This document shows positions 49,160 through 57,232 of a stretch of 64,000 bases of DNA, one piece after another. The stretch lies in NCBI RefSeq assembly GCF_020166415.1, contig NZ_JAIQXV010000014.1, forward strand, positions 1 through 64,000, written 5' to 3'. The translations under genes and the position numbers were made by a program. Position 1 is the stretch's first letter. Every line of letters starts with the position of its first letter. The DNA is from Deinococcus multiflagellatus (lineage in GTDB: Bacteria; Deinococcota; Deinococci; Deinococcales; Deinococcaceae). The notes under the pieces are model-generated. The model was not told where the DNA came from, ran no database searches, and saw only the letters and a program-made list of their open reading frames with translations.

Positions 49160-50592
49160 TGAGAAGGGCTTTTGCCAAACAGGCCCTGCTGGGGCTGATG
49201 GCACTGGGCGCGGCGGCAGGTGCGGCGCTGGCCGGCGGCATGAACATGGGGGCGATGGCCGCCCCCGCCAGCACACCCCTGAAGGCCACGGCCGCCCTGC
49301 GCGACGCGGCCGGGCAGGTGCTGGGCACCGCCACTTTCGAGCAGCAGGGGATGGGCATGCGCGTCACCGTCCGCGTGTCCGGCCTGACGCCGGGGCAGCA
49401 CGGCATGCACATCCACGAGTTCGGGCGCTGCACCCCGGGCATTGACCCGGCCACGAACACCGTGGTGCCCTTTGGCGGCGCCGGCGGCCACTTTGACCCC
49501 GGCATGAGCCGCAACCACGACGACCCCCAGGCTGGGAACAAGTACGGCCACGGCGGCGACCTGCCCATGCTGACCGTGGGCGCCGACGGCACCGGCACCG
49601 CCACCTTTACCACCCAGAAGTCCAGCCTGACTGGCATGAACGGCGTGCTGAACCGCTCACTGGTGATTCATGCCCGCCCTGACGACTACAAGAGTGACCC
49701 CGCCGGCATGACGGGCCCGCGCGAACGCTGCGGCGTGATTACCCGCGACAACTACAGCGCGCGGGATTACCCGCTGCCCGGCCCACAGGACTTTCCTGAA
49801 GGCGTGGCCTACGACGCCAAGCGCGGGTTGCTGTTCACGGGCAGCGCGGCCACCGGCACCATCTATGCCATCAATGCCAGCACTGGGGCGGTCAGCAAGT
49901 TCAACGAGGGCGGCGGCCAGGGCCGGGCCTCCTCACTGGGCCTGAAGGTGGACACCCGGAGCCGCGTATGGTCCGCAGGCGGGGCAACCGGCAAGATCAG
50001 TGTCTTTTCCCCAGACGGCTTCCCGCTGGCGATTCTGGACACGCCCAAGTCGCCCAACAAGTTCATCAACGACCTCGCCTTCGGCCCCGACGGCTCGGCC
50101 TATGTGACCGACTCCTTCCGGCCCGTGATCTTCCGCGTGGGCCCGGACCTGAAGCTCAGCGCGTGGCTGGAGCTGGGCGGCACGCCGATCAAGTACGGCC
50201 CCGGCATCAACCTGAACGGCATCGTCGCCACGCCGGATGGCCGGGCGCTGCTCACCATTCAGCTGAACACCGGCGAGCTGTGGCGCATTGACCTGCGCAC
50301 CAGGGCCGTGCGCAAGGTGATGGGCGGTCTGGTCAACGGCGACGGCCTGCTGCTGGACGGCCGCACCCTGTACGTGGCGCGCAACAAGGATCAGGTGGTC
50401 AGCAAGGTCAACCTGAACGCCGACTACACAGCCGGCACCCTGGTGGCCGAAGAACCCGTGACCGGCCTGCGCTTCCCCGCCACCCTGGCGGCGGTCGGCG
50501 GCGACCTTGTGGTGACGCAGTCGCAGCTGGACAAGCTGCAGGGCGGCACCCCCGAGACGCCTTTCAAGCTCACCCGCTTCAAGAAGTTCTGA
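49159..50592 (+). CDS. Cu/Zn superoxide dismutase fused to an SMP-30-like beta-propeller
   Basis: 477 residues, exported (signal peptide to about residue 26). Residues 35-195 are a Cu/Zn SOD: copper ligands in MHIHEFGRC, GGHFDPG and LVIHARPDDY, zinc ligands in FDPGMSRNHDDP and YGHGGDLP, and Cys in GRCTPG and RERCGVIT for the disulfide. All metal ligands are kept. Residues 205-475 are a six-bladed propeller of the SMP-30/gluconolactonase/strictosidine-synthase type (GPQDFPEGVAYDAKRGLLFTGS, INDLAFGPDGSAYVTDSF, NLNGIVATPDGRALLTIQ). The fusion of the two in one chain is unusual. It follows the PQQ-type dehydrogenase (TGATG overlap), and a terminator follows. Confidence 0.9.
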   Translation: MRRAFAKQALLGLMALGAAAGAALAGGMNMGAMAAPASTPLKATAALRDAAGQVLGTATFEQQGMGMRVTVRVSGLTPGQHGMHIHEFGRCTPGIDPATNTVVPFGGAGGHFDPGMSRNHDDPQAGNKYGHGGDLPMLTVGADGTGTATFTTQKSSLTGMNGVLNRSLVIHARPDDYKSDPAGMTGPRERCGVITRDNYSARDYPLPGPQDFPEGVAYDAKRGLLFTGSAATGTIYAINASTGAVSKFNEGGGQGRASSLGLKVDTRSRVWSAGGATGKISVFSPDGFPLAILDTPKSPNKFINDLAFGPDGSAYVTDSFRPVIFRVGPDLKLSAWLELGGTPIKYGPGINLNGIVATPDGRALLTIQLNTGELWRIDLRTRAVRKVMGGLVNGDGLLLDGRTLYVARNKDQVVSKVNLNADYTAGTLVAEEPVTGLRFPATLAAVGGDLVVTQSQLDKLQGGTPETPFKLTRFKKF

Positions 50593-50667
50593 GCCGCGCC
50601 ACGCAGAGAAACCCTGCGGCTGGCCCGCGCGCCCGCTGAGGCAGGGCCACGACAGACGCTTCCTCTT

Positions 50668-50696
50668 CCCCCGGCCCCAACTGGCCGGGGGTTTTT
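50668..50696 (+). terminator. Intrinsic terminator of the dehydrogenase/SOD operon
   Basis: CCCCCGGCC (50668-50676) and GGCCGGGGG (50683-50691) around a 6-base loop, then TTTTT. Confidence 0.92.
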
Positions 50697-50751
50697 CCTC
50701 GTGCCCCATGCCCGCGCCCGGTCTATGCACCGTCCCTGCACCGCCTCTTCA

Positions 50752-50772
50752 CCACGCTCCACGGTCCACCCC
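50752..50772. repeat. Three-unit degenerate heptad array
   Basis: CCACGCT, CCACGGT, CCACCCC on the plus strand; the first unit equals the one at 2074-2101. It lies between the SOD terminator and the ABC transporter promoter. Confidence 0.5.
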
Positions 50773-50832
50773 CACGCCCCCCATGAGCCACTTGTAAGAG
50801 CGCCGCACCAAATCGTGAGTTACGCTGGGCAG

Positions 50833-51771
50833 GTGACGAAACAAGGTGGCCCAGCCACCCCAGCCATCGAGGTGCGGGGGCTGTACAAGAGATACGGTTC
50901 AAACAGCGTCCTGGAGGACGTGCACCTGACCGTCATGCCCGGCGAGGTGTACGCCCTGACCGGCCCCAACGGCGCGGGCAAAACCACGCTGATCCGCGCC
51001 ATGACGGGTCTGGCCTTTCCGTCGGACGGCGAGGTGCGGCTGCTGGGGCGCGACGTGCATCTGGACGGCCAGCGGGCCCGCGCCTACCTGGGCGCCGTGG
51101 TGGAGGCCCCGGCCAAGTTCTATCCGCAGTTCACCGGCACGCAGAACCTGCAGGTGCACGCCAATCTGGCGGCGATGGCCCCGGGCGGGCGGCGCATCAG
51201 CCGCGACCGCATCCGCGAGGTGCTGGCGCTGCTGGAACTGACCCGCATGGCCGACAAGAAGGTGGGCGAATATTCGCTGGGCCAGCGCCAGCGCCTGGGG
51301 GTGGCGAGCGCCATGCTGGCCGAGCCCAAGGTGCTGATTCTGGACGAGCCCACCAGCGGCCTGGACCCCCTGGGCATCGGCCTGATTCACCGCATTGTGA
51401 CCAGCCTCGCCACCAGCGGCTGCGCGGTGGTGCTCTCCACCCACCACCTGCGCGAGATCGCCACCTACGCGCACACCGTGGGCATCCTGACCGGCGGGCG
51501 ACTGGTGGACACCGTGGACCTGCGCGCCCGGCAGGCGGCCTACCGCTTTCGGGTGGACGACCCGGTGGGCGCGGCGGCGGTGCTGGAGCGGCTGCCCTTT
51601 GTGCGCCGCGTGTCTACCCGCACGCCCTACGCCATCGCCCACCTGGGCGGCGAAGCCCGCGTGCCCGATGCCCTGAGTCACCTGCACCAGGAAGGCATCC
51701 GGGTCTTTGAAGCCAGCCCGGACCACTTTGACCTGTACGAGTACTACCGCGAACGTGTGGAGCAAGCCTGA
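50833..51771 (+). CDS. ABC transporter ATP-binding protein
   Basis: 312 residues from GTG 50833, which follows TACGCT by 6 bases. Walker A is GPNGAGKT (residues 44-51), the signature is [10 protein letters not shown], Walker B is VLILDEP, and the H-loop is LSTHHLRE. The C-terminal 80 residues ([26 protein letters not shown]) are the extension typical of drug/lipid or bacitracin-type export ATPases. It pairs with the permease that follows 40 bases downstream. The substrate is unknown; a multidrug or lipid export role is plausible. Confidence 0.9.
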   Translation: MTKQGGPATPAIEVRGLYKRYGSNSVLEDVHLTVMPGEVYALTGPNGAGKTTLIRAMTGLAFPSDGEVRLLGRDVHLDGQRARAYLGAVVEAPAKFYPQFTGTQNLQVHANLAAMAPGGRRISRDRIREVLALLELTRMADKKVGEYSLGQRQRLGVASAMLAEPKVLILDEPTSGLDPLGIGLIHRIVTSLATSGCAVVLSTHHLREIATYAHTVGILTGGRLVDTVDLRARQAAYRFRVDDPVGAAAVLERLPFVRRVSTRTPYAIAHLGGEARVPDALSHLHQEGIRVFEASPDHFDLYEYYRERVEQA

Positions 51772-51811
51772 TGACTGACCGTGCCCCCCTGCCCATGCCC
51801 CGGAGCGCCCC

Positions 51812-52585
51812 ATGCTGACGCTGCTGACCCTGGAATTCCGCAAGCTGTTCGGTGCGCGCAGCGTGCGGCTGGCCCTGCTGGTCACGTTCCTGCTGCCGCT
51901 GCTGTGGGCCTTTGCGCCCCGGCTGGACCAGCTGATTCAGGTCAAGCTGACCAGCGGCTGGCAGTTGCCCGCCGTGAGCATCGGCGTGACCATCGGGTAT
52001 CTGCTGCCCCTTTTCATTGCCGTCACGGTGGCCGAGATGATCGGCTCCGAGGTGGCGCAGGGCACGCTGGCGCCGCTGCTGCTGCGCCCGGTGGACCGCA
52101 CCAAGGTGATTGCCAGCAAGCTGATCGTGGCGCTGACCTATCCCTTCCTGCTGATTTTCACCACGGTGCTGGGCTCGCTGATTGCGGGGATTCCGCTGGG
52201 TTTTGGCAGCTTTGCCGGGGGCACGGGCCTGGGGCCGGGGCTTTTTGTGGGCGTGGGCCAGCTGAGCCCGGACGCCGCCTTTGCCGAGGTGCTGCGCGGC
52301 TCGCTGCTGGCCGGCGTGGTGCTGATGCCGATTGCGGCACTCTCGCTGCTGTTCGGGGTGCTGTACCTGAACACGGCCGCCGCCGCCCTGGCGACCTTTG
52401 CCGCCCTGATCGTGATGCGGCTGCTGGTGGTGCTGCCCGACGCTATTCAGCGCATTCTGCTGACCAGCCACCTGAACCTGTACGTGCAGCAGGGCGACAT
52501 CCTGACCTCGGTGGTGCTCCTCCTGATCTACACCGCCGGCTTCGGCCTGATGAGCATCTTCGCCTTCGACCGCCGCGACGTGTAG
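51812..52585 (+). CDS. ABC transporter permease (ABC-2 type)
   Basis: 257 residues with six hydrophobic segments, about 20-37, 58-76, 107-124, 165-188, 190-210 and 230-248. The [17 protein letters not shown] start and [35 protein letters not shown] segment are typical of ABC-2/NatB-like permeases. It is the membrane partner of the ATPase just upstream. It ends at a clear terminator. Confidence 0.9.
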   Translation: MLTLLTLEFRKLFGARSVRLALLVTFLLPLLWAFAPRLDQLIQVKLTSGWQLPAVSIGVTIGYLLPLFIAVTVAEMIGSEVAQGTLAPLLLRPVDRTKVIASKLIVALTYPFLLIFTTVLGSLIAGIPLGFGSFAGGTGLGPGLFVGVGQLSPDAAFAEVLRGSLLAGVVLMPIAALSLLFGVLYLNTAAAALATFAALIVMRLLVVLPDAIQRILLTSHLNLYVQQGDILTSVVLLLIYTAGFGLMSIFAFDRRDV

Positions 52586-52607
52586 GGCGGGGCCAAAACC
52601 TGCTGCT

Positions 52608-52638
52608 CCGGTGCCCAGACACGGCACCGGCTTTTTTT
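52608..52638 (+). terminator. Intrinsic terminator of the ABC transporter operon
   Basis: CCGGTGCC (52608-52615) and GGCACCGG (52623-52630) around a 7-base loop, then C and seven T. Confidence 0.93.
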
Positions 52639-53029
52639 GGCCCCAGGATGGGGGCTCAGCCGATCACGCAAGCTGAGCTGAACCCTGGACAGCATGGGGG
52701 TCAGATCAAAGTGGTGGACTGTGGCGGGGTCTGGGATGAGCAGGCGCTCTAGGCGGCGTCTGTGCAGGGCGTGCAAGTGAAGCATTCTGGCTTCGGGCGC
52801 AGCCTTGGTGCCTTCTGCAACGCCCTGTGGCGCGGTCCGGGCTGGCCACAGACTGACAAAGGCCGCTTCATTCGGAGGGCCTCCCTCGCCGCCGTGCGTG
52901 GTGGAGCGTTTGTCGCACGGCTCAGGGCCATTGGAGGAGAGGTCGCGACGGTTTGCCTGACTTTCGAATGGTCTCGACATCCGGTCGAACCCAACCATTG
53001 CCCCAGCCCCTCCGCGCTAGCCTGACCCC
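52639..53029. other. 391-base gap without a supported gene
   Basis: Both strands carry open frames, but their composition and lack of start signals argue against coding. A TAGCCT box ends 6 bases before the globin ATG. Nothing else could be supported. Confidence 0.4.
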
Positions 53030-53431
53030 ATGACGGCTCCCCTCTCGCTGCATCCTGGCGGCAGCCTGTACGAACGCCTTGGGCCACAGGCGCTCTCGGC
53101 GCTGGTCACGCGCTTTTACGGCCATGTGGCGGCGCACCCGGACCTGGCCCCCATCTTCCCGGCAAACCTCACCGAGACGGCCGAGAAACAGCTGGCTTTT
53201 CTGACGGGTTTTCTGGGCGGCCCGCCGCTATACCACGAGCGCTACGGGCACCCCCGCCTGCGCGCCCGCCACCTGCCCTTTCCCATCACCCCGGCGCGCG
53301 CCCGCGCGTGGCTGGCCTGCATGAACGCGGCCCTGCGTGAAAGCCCCGAAATCGGTGAGGCCGAGGCCCGCGAGCTGTACGCGGCGCTGTCGCGCGTGGC
53401 CGTGCATATGGTGAACACGCCCGGCGACTGA
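53030..53431 (+). CDS. Truncated hemoglobin (group II-like)
   Basis: 133 residues. The sequence LYERLGPQALSALVTRFYGHVAAHPDLAPIFP and FLTGFLGGPPLYHERYGHPRLRARHLPFPITPARARAWLACM matches the 2-on-2 globins of group II. The proximal heme His is the one in RARHLPF, and the Tyr in the first helices (RFYGHV) is at the CD/B10 region. Such proteins bind oxygen or NO and can detoxify NO. TAGCCT ends 6 bases before the ATG, indicating a leaderless message. It stands alone upstream of the sulfonate operon. Confidence 0.92.
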   Translation: MTAPLSLHPGGSLYERLGPQALSALVTRFYGHVAAHPDLAPIFPANLTETAEKQLAFLTGFLGGPPLYHERYGHPRLRARHLPFPITPARARAWLACMNAALRESPEIGEAEARELYAALSRVAVHMVNTPGD

Positions 53432-53506
53432 GCACGACACCCAGAACTTGTCCGGGCGCAGGTGCGCCGCATTCACCGGCCCACCCTTGTTCACCACCCA
53501 CAATAG

Positions 53507-53535
53507 TTGACAAGATTTGTCATCTACTTTAGGGT
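53507..53535 (+). promoter_or_regulatory. Sulfonate operon promoter with palindrome
   Basis: TTGACA (53507-53512), 17 bases, TAGGGT (53530-53535). The perfect -35 box belongs to an inverted repeat TGACA-AGATT-TGTCA (53508-53522), a candidate operator. Transcription would start about 53542, just before the SAM-I aptamer. Confidence 0.75.
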
Positions 53536-53554
53536 AGGGCCAACCCTGCACAGG

Positions 53555-53753
53555 GTCACTATCCAGAGCGGCTGAGGGAACAGGCCCGACGACGCCGCAG
53601 CAACCAGGAGTGCCATGAACCAGTTCCGTGTCAACCCAGCCCCCTGCGTCTGCCCCCCGCACGCGCGCTGCCGCTGCTGTTGACGCCAGAGCCTGGCTTC
53701 TGATTTTCCTCCCCGGTGCTTCACGCCTGCCCGACCCCCGGGACCGATAGGAC
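53555..53753 (+). promoter_or_regulatory. SAM-I riboswitch aptamer with an enlarged P3 arm
   Basis: P1: GTC-A-CTATC (53555-53563) pairs with GATAGGAC (53746-53753). P2: AGAGCGGCTGAGGGAACAGG then CCCGACGACGCCGCAGC, the conserved SAM-I core. CAACC (53601-53605) opens P3, closed by CTCC..GG; J3/4 is GGTGCTTCACGCC (53715 on); P4 is CCCG/CGGG. The P3 loop is about 98 bases instead of a few, and holds an ORF with its own Shine-Dalgarno, which forms one strand of P3. The aptamer should repress the operon when SAM is plentiful. Sequence and folding were judged by eye. Confidence 0.75.
53615..53683 (+). CDS. Cysteine-rich leader peptide inside riboswitch arm P3
   Basis: A 22-codon ORF beginning MNQFRVNP and ending APCVCPPHARCRCC before TGA. 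Five of its last twelve codons are Cys, including a final Cys-Arg-Cys-Cys. AGGAG at 53606-53610 is placed 4 bases before the ATG. It lies within the P3 loop, and its Shine-Dalgarno pairs with CTCC at 53709-53712 to close P3. In mycobacteria, poly-Cys leader peptides attenuate cysteine-related operons; by analogy, ribosome stalling here on Cys codons would report low charged tRNA-Cys. That function is inference. Confidence 0.65.
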   Translation: MNQFRVNPAPCVCPPHARCRCC

Positions 53754-53786
53754 GAGCGCCCACGCGCTGCCCTGAAAGGACAACCT

Positions 53787-53813
53787 ATGACGACTGCACG
53801 ATGTCGCCGCTGA
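53787..53813 (+). CDS. Second cysteine-containing mini-ORF before the terminator
   Basis: MTTARCRR followed by TGA, 8 codons. AAAGGA (53775-53780) stands 6 bases before the ATG. It ends 9 bases before the hairpin at 53822-53850. Its short form, with Cys near the end before Arg-Arg, resembles putative leader peptides found upstream of sulfur genes in actinobacteria. A stalled ribosome at its Cys codon would touch the terminator stem. Translation is not demonstrated. Confidence 0.5.
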   Translation: MTTARCRR

Positions 53814-53821
53814 CGACAGCT

Positions 53822-53850
53822 GGCCCCAGCGCCGCTGGCCCCTCTTTTTT
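53822..53850 (+). terminator. Leader terminator of the sulfonate operon
   Basis: CCAGC-GCC-GCTGG (53826-53838), with GGCC alternatives on either side, is followed by CCCCTCTTTTTT. It lies between the second mini-ORF and the Shine-Dalgarno of the first structural gene, where a riboswitch or attenuator expression platform belongs. Confidence 0.6.
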
Positions 53851-53875
53851 CGTTTTCTTGCCCAAGGAGCGGTCC

Positions 53876-54073
53876 ATGACCGAGACCCTGCACGTCCGCT
53901 GGAAGCCCGGGACCCTTGACACCCTGCTGGTGACCTCGCCGCACGGCACGCTGGAATGGAACGTGCTGATTTTCGAGCGCGTGTTCGGCGCGCCGGCCGT
54001 GGGTCAGCTGTATCTGCAGGGCCGCGCCACCGTCACCCGAGAGGCCCTGCCCGCAGCGGCCCAGGTGGCTTAA
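53876..54073 (+). CDS. Small protein of the sulfonate operon
   Basis: 65 residues: MTETLHVRWKPGTLDTLLVTSPHGTLEWNVLIFERVFGAP followed by VGQLYLQGRATVTREALPAAAQ. AAGGAG stands 6 bases before the ATG at 53876. The pattern is a small beta-sheet protein; I do not recognise its family. It is the first structural gene after the SAM-I/Cys leader and is probably a conserved accessory of sulfonate use. It could be a small regulator or assembly factor. Confidence 0.6.
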   Translation: MTETLHVRWKPGTLDTLLVTSPHGTLEWNVLIFERVFGAPAVGQLYLQGRATVTREALPAAAQVA

Positions 54074-54157
54074 GCCTCCACCCGACGCACCCACTTTCCC
54101 CCGTCCTGACCGCCCGCTGGCAGCTCAGGTGCTCTTCCCTACCCCCACGAGGTTTCC

Positions 54158-55327
54158 ATGACGCACGCCCCCACCCCCGCCAGCCCCAGCCTGTACTGGT
54201 TCATTCCTTCGGGCGGCGACGGCCGCCAGCTGGGCCAGCCCAGCCGCCCGGCGCATTTTGCCTACCTGACCCAGGTGGCCCAGGCCGCCGACACCCTGGG
54301 CTTTGACGGCGTGCTGCTGCCCACCGGCGGCACGAACGAGGACACGGTGATTCTGGCCAGTGCCCTGAGTGCCCTGACCCGCCAGCTGCGCTTTCTGGTG
54401 GCGCTGCGCCCAGGGCTCTTCTCGCCAGTGCTGGCCGCGCGCCTGACCGCCTCGCTGGACCGCATCACCAACGGGCGCATCAACCTGAACATCGTAACCG
54501 GCAGCGGCAACTTCGACTTTGAAGGCCTGAAGCTCAGCAGCGAGGAACGCTACGCCCTGACCCACGAGTGGCTGGTCGTGTTCCGCCAGCTGCTGCGCGG
54601 CGAAACGGTGACGCGTGAAGGCCAGCATGTGCAGGTGCACGAGGGCCGCGCCCTGCTGCCCAGCGTGCAACGCCCCTACCCGCCCATCTACTTTGGGGGC
54701 AGCAGTGAACCGGCCCTGGCGGTGGCGGGCGAGCATGTGGACGTGTACCTGAGCTGGGGCGAGCGTCCCGAACAGGTGGCCGAGAAGTTCGAGGCCGTGC
54801 GCCGGGAAGCGCAGCGCCATGGCCGCACGGTGCGCTTTGGCCTGCGCGCCCACGTGATCGTACGCGAGACAGAGGAAGAAGCCTGGGCCGACGCCGAGCG
54901 TCTGATCGAGCACGTGAGCGACGAGCAGATTGCCCAGGCGCACCAGGCCTTCCTGAACAGCGGCTCCGAGGGCCAGCGCCGCCAGAGCGCCCTGAACGGC
55001 GGCACGCGTGAGAGCCTGCGGGTGGGCCAGAACCTGTGGGCCGGCGTGGGCCTGCTGCGCGGCGGGGCCGGCACGGCCTTTGTGGGCAGCCCCGAGAACG
55101 TGGCCGCCGCCCTGCGCGAGTACCAGGCCGTGGGCGTGGAGACCTTCATCCTCAGCGGTTACCCGCACCTGGAAGAAGCCTACCGGGTGGCGGAACTGCT
55201 GTTTCCGGTGCTGGGGCGCACCAGCCCGGTGTTCACCCCGCGCGACGGGCAGGCCCTGACCCACACCGCCACGCCCACACCCGCCGAACCGCTGAAAGAG
55301 CCGGTGGGCCGCTTCCGCTCCATCTGA
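54158..55327 (+). CDS. ssuD: Alkanesulfonate monooxygenase, FMNH2-dependent
   Basis: 389 residues of the LLM (luciferase-like) flavin class. SsuD uses FMNH2 and oxygen to release sulfite from alkanesulfonates. The diagnostic start LYWFIPSGGDGRQLG, then FDGVLLPTGGTNEDTVILASAL, LRFLVALRPGLFSPVLAARLTASLDRITNGRINLNIVTG, and IYFGGSSEPALAVAGEHVDVYLSWGE fit SsuD. The genes for the binding protein, permease and ATPase follow. No FMN reductase (SsuE) is encoded in the window, so reduced flavin must come from elsewhere. Confidence 0.93.
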   Translation: MTHAPTPASPSLYWFIPSGGDGRQLGQPSRPAHFAYLTQVAQAADTLGFDGVLLPTGGTNEDTVILASALSALTRQLRFLVALRPGLFSPVLAARLTASLDRITNGRINLNIVTGSGNFDFEGLKLSSEERYALTHEWLVVFRQLLRGETVTREGQHVQVHEGRALLPSVQRPYPPIYFGGSSEPALAVAGEHVDVYLSWGERPEQVAEKFEAVRREAQRHGRTVRFGLRAHVIVRETEEEAWADAERLIEHVSDEQIAQAHQAFLNSGSEGQRRQSALNGGTRESLRVGQNLWAGVGLLRGGAGTAFVGSPENVAAALREYQAVGVETFILSGYPHLEEAYRVAELLFPVLGRTSPVFTPRDGQALTHTATPTPAEPLKEPVGRFRSI

Positions 55328-55439
55328 GCGCGACGCTCTCAGGGCTGAACCCCTGAACTGATCCCCGTCCCTGGTCTGGGCCGCCCAGCTGCGGCCCGGC
55401 GCCCTCCCCTCTTGCTTTCCCCTGTTTGAAGGAGCCCCC

Positions 55440-56414
55440 ATGCGCCGTTCTGTTCTGCTTCCCCTTGCCCTGTCCGCCCTGTCACTGGGCAGCCTTGCCC
55501 AGAGCGTCACCTTCACCATTGGTTACCAGAAAGGTGGCCTGCCCAACATCCTCAAGGCGCGCGGCACCCTGGACCGTTACGCCGCGCAGGGCATCACCTT
55601 CAAGTGGGTGCTGTTCACCGCTGGCCCACCGCTGCTCGAAGCCGCCAACGCAGGCGCGGTGGATTTCGGCAGTGTGGGCAACACGCCCGGGGTCTTTGCG
55701 CTGGCTGGCGGCGCCGACCTGAAGTACGTGGCGGTCAGTGAAAACCGCTCCGACGACAGCGAGGCGATCATCGTCCCCAAAACCTCTGCCATTCGCAGCG
55801 TGGCGGACCTGAAGGGCAAACGCATTGGCGTGGCGCGCGGGTCCAGCGCCCACTTCTTCTTGTACAACGTGCTGCGCCGCGCGGGCCTGGACCTGAAGGA
55901 CGTGACCCTGGTGCCGCTGCTGCCCCCGGACGCTCGCCCCGCCTTCGAGAGCGGCGGCATTGACGCCTGGGTGATCTGGGACCCTTTCCTGACCACCGCC
56001 CTGCAGGCCACCGGCGCGCGGGTGTTGCAAAACCACCAGGGCGTGGGGCGCGGCCACGGCTACCATCTGGTGCCGGGCGCCGTGCTGCAGGACCCCGAGA
56101 AAAAGCGGGCGCTGCAAGTGCTGCTGGCTGAACTGCAGGACACAGCCACCTGGGCCAACAGGAACCAGGGCGTGGTGGTGCAGCAGTTCAGCGATGAACT
56201 GGGGATTCCCCAGAGCGTCCTGAAGGTCACCGTGCCCCGCAGCGCGCCCTTCAACATCCGGCCGTTCCGCGCGGGCGACCTGCAGCCGTTGCAACAGCTG
56301 GCCGACGCCTTTACCCAGGCCGACGTGCTGCCCCGCGCCCTGAAGCTGGGGGCTGCCAATTTCGTGACCCTGCCCGCCTTCGCCCAGGCCCGCGCAGGGC
56401 TGGGGCTGAAGTGA
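55440..56414 (+). CDS. ssuA: Aliphatic sulfonate ABC transporter substrate-binding protein
   Basis: 324 residues with a signal peptide (MRRSVLLPLALSALSLGSLAQ). The fold is that of the SsuA/TauA/NrtA binding proteins: VTFTIGYQKGGLPNILKARGTLDRYAAQGITFKW, FTAGPPLLEAANAGAVDFGSVGNTPGVFALAGG, KGKRIGVARGSSAHFFLYNVLRRAGL and GIDAWVIWDPFLTTA. It delivers sulfonates to the SsuC/SsuB transporter. GAAGGAGCCCCC precedes the ATG. Its stop overlaps the ssuC GTG start (GTGA). Confidence 0.93.
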   Translation: MRRSVLLPLALSALSLGSLAQSVTFTIGYQKGGLPNILKARGTLDRYAAQGITFKWVLFTAGPPLLEAANAGAVDFGSVGNTPGVFALAGGADLKYVAVSENRSDDSEAIIVPKTSAIRSVADLKGKRIGVARGSSAHFFLYNVLRRAGLDLKDVTLVPLLPPDARPAFESGGIDAWVIWDPFLTTALQATGARVLQNHQGVGRGHGYHLVPGAVLQDPEKKRALQVLLAELQDTATWANRNQGVVVQQFSDELGIPQSVLKVTVPRSAPFNIRPFRAGDLQPLQQLADAFTQADVLPRALKLGAANFVTLPAFAQARAGLGLK

Positions 56415-57232
56415 CGCGGCTGGACACCGGCGTGCGGGCGCCGGTCACCGCTGCGCCGCGCCCGGTGCCTGCGCGCCCCGCCTGGACCCAGGAAGCCGCG
56501 CGCTGGATCGTGCCGGCCGCCTTGCTGGCGCTGTGGCAGCTGGCCGCTGCGGCCGGCTGGCTGAACCCCCGGGTGCTGCCCGCCCCCAGCGCGGTGCTGG
56601 AAGCGTTCTGGGCCCTGGCCCGCAGTGGCGAGCTGGGGCACCACTTTCTGGTCAGCCTGGGGCGGGCGGGCACTGGGGTGCTGATCGGGGCCGGGGTGGG
56701 GTTCACCCTGGGCATCCTGACCGGCACCTTCCGTCCGCTGCACCTGCTGCTGGACAGCACCCTGCAGATGCTGCGCACCATTCCGAACCTCGCCCTGATT
56801 CCGCTGGTGATTCTGTGGTTCGGCATTGGTGAAAGCGGCAAGGTGTTTCTGATTGGCTTGGCCACCTTCTTCCCCGTGTACCTGAACACCCTGCACGGCG
56901 TGAGCAGCATCGACGGGCGCCTGAAGGAAATGGCCGGGGTGTACGGCCTGGGCCCGCTGGAAACCTTCCGCCGCGTGACCCTGCCCGGGGCGCTGCCCAG
57001 TGTGCTGGTGGGCCTGCGCTACGCCCTGGGCATCTCGTGGCTGGCGCTGGTGGTCAGTGAATCGTTTGGGGCCAGCAGCGGCATCGGGTTTCTGGCGATG
57101 GACGCCCGCGAGTTCTTCCGCACTGATGTGATTGTGCTGGCCATCGTCATCTATGCCCTGATCGGCAAGGCGGCCGACAGTCTGGTGCGGGTGCTGGAGC
57201 GCCGCCTGCTGCCCTGGCGGGTGGGCGCATGA
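56411..57232 (+). CDS. ssuC: Aliphatic sulfonate ABC transporter permease
   Basis: 273 residues, starting at GTG 56411 in GTGA overlap with ssuA. Hydrophobic segments at about 30-52, 85-105, 116-138, 148-165, 198-220 and 238-258. The binding-protein-dependent transport domain has the EAA loop (EMAGVYGLGPLETFRRVTLPGALPSVLVGLRYALG), which couples to SsuB. It overlaps ssuB by 4 bases (ATGA). Confidence 0.92.
   Translation: MTRLDTGVRAPVTAAPRPVPARPAWTQEAARWIVPAALLALWQLAAAAGWLNPRVLPAPSAVLEAFWALARSGELGHHFLVSLGRAGTGVLIGAGVGFTLGILTGTFRPLHLLLDSTLQMLRTIPNLALIPLVILWFGIGESGKVFLIGLATFFPVYLNTLHGVSSIDGRLKEMAGVYGLGPLETFRRVTLPGALPSVLVGLRYALGISWLALVVSESFGASSGIGFLAMDAREFFRTDVIVLAIVIYALIGKAADSLVRVLERRLLPWRVGA

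Noticed and set aside
52762..53025. An 87-codon plus-strand frame before the globin gene
   Set aside because: No ribosome-binding site or promoter-like box before its start, no recognisable motif, and composition typical of non-coding G+C-rich DNA.
53801..53875. An upstream in-frame extension of the small sulfonate-operon gene (25 extra codons)
   Set aside because: The extension translates the terminator and the second mini-ORF region. AAGGAG placed before the ATG at 53876 marks the real start.
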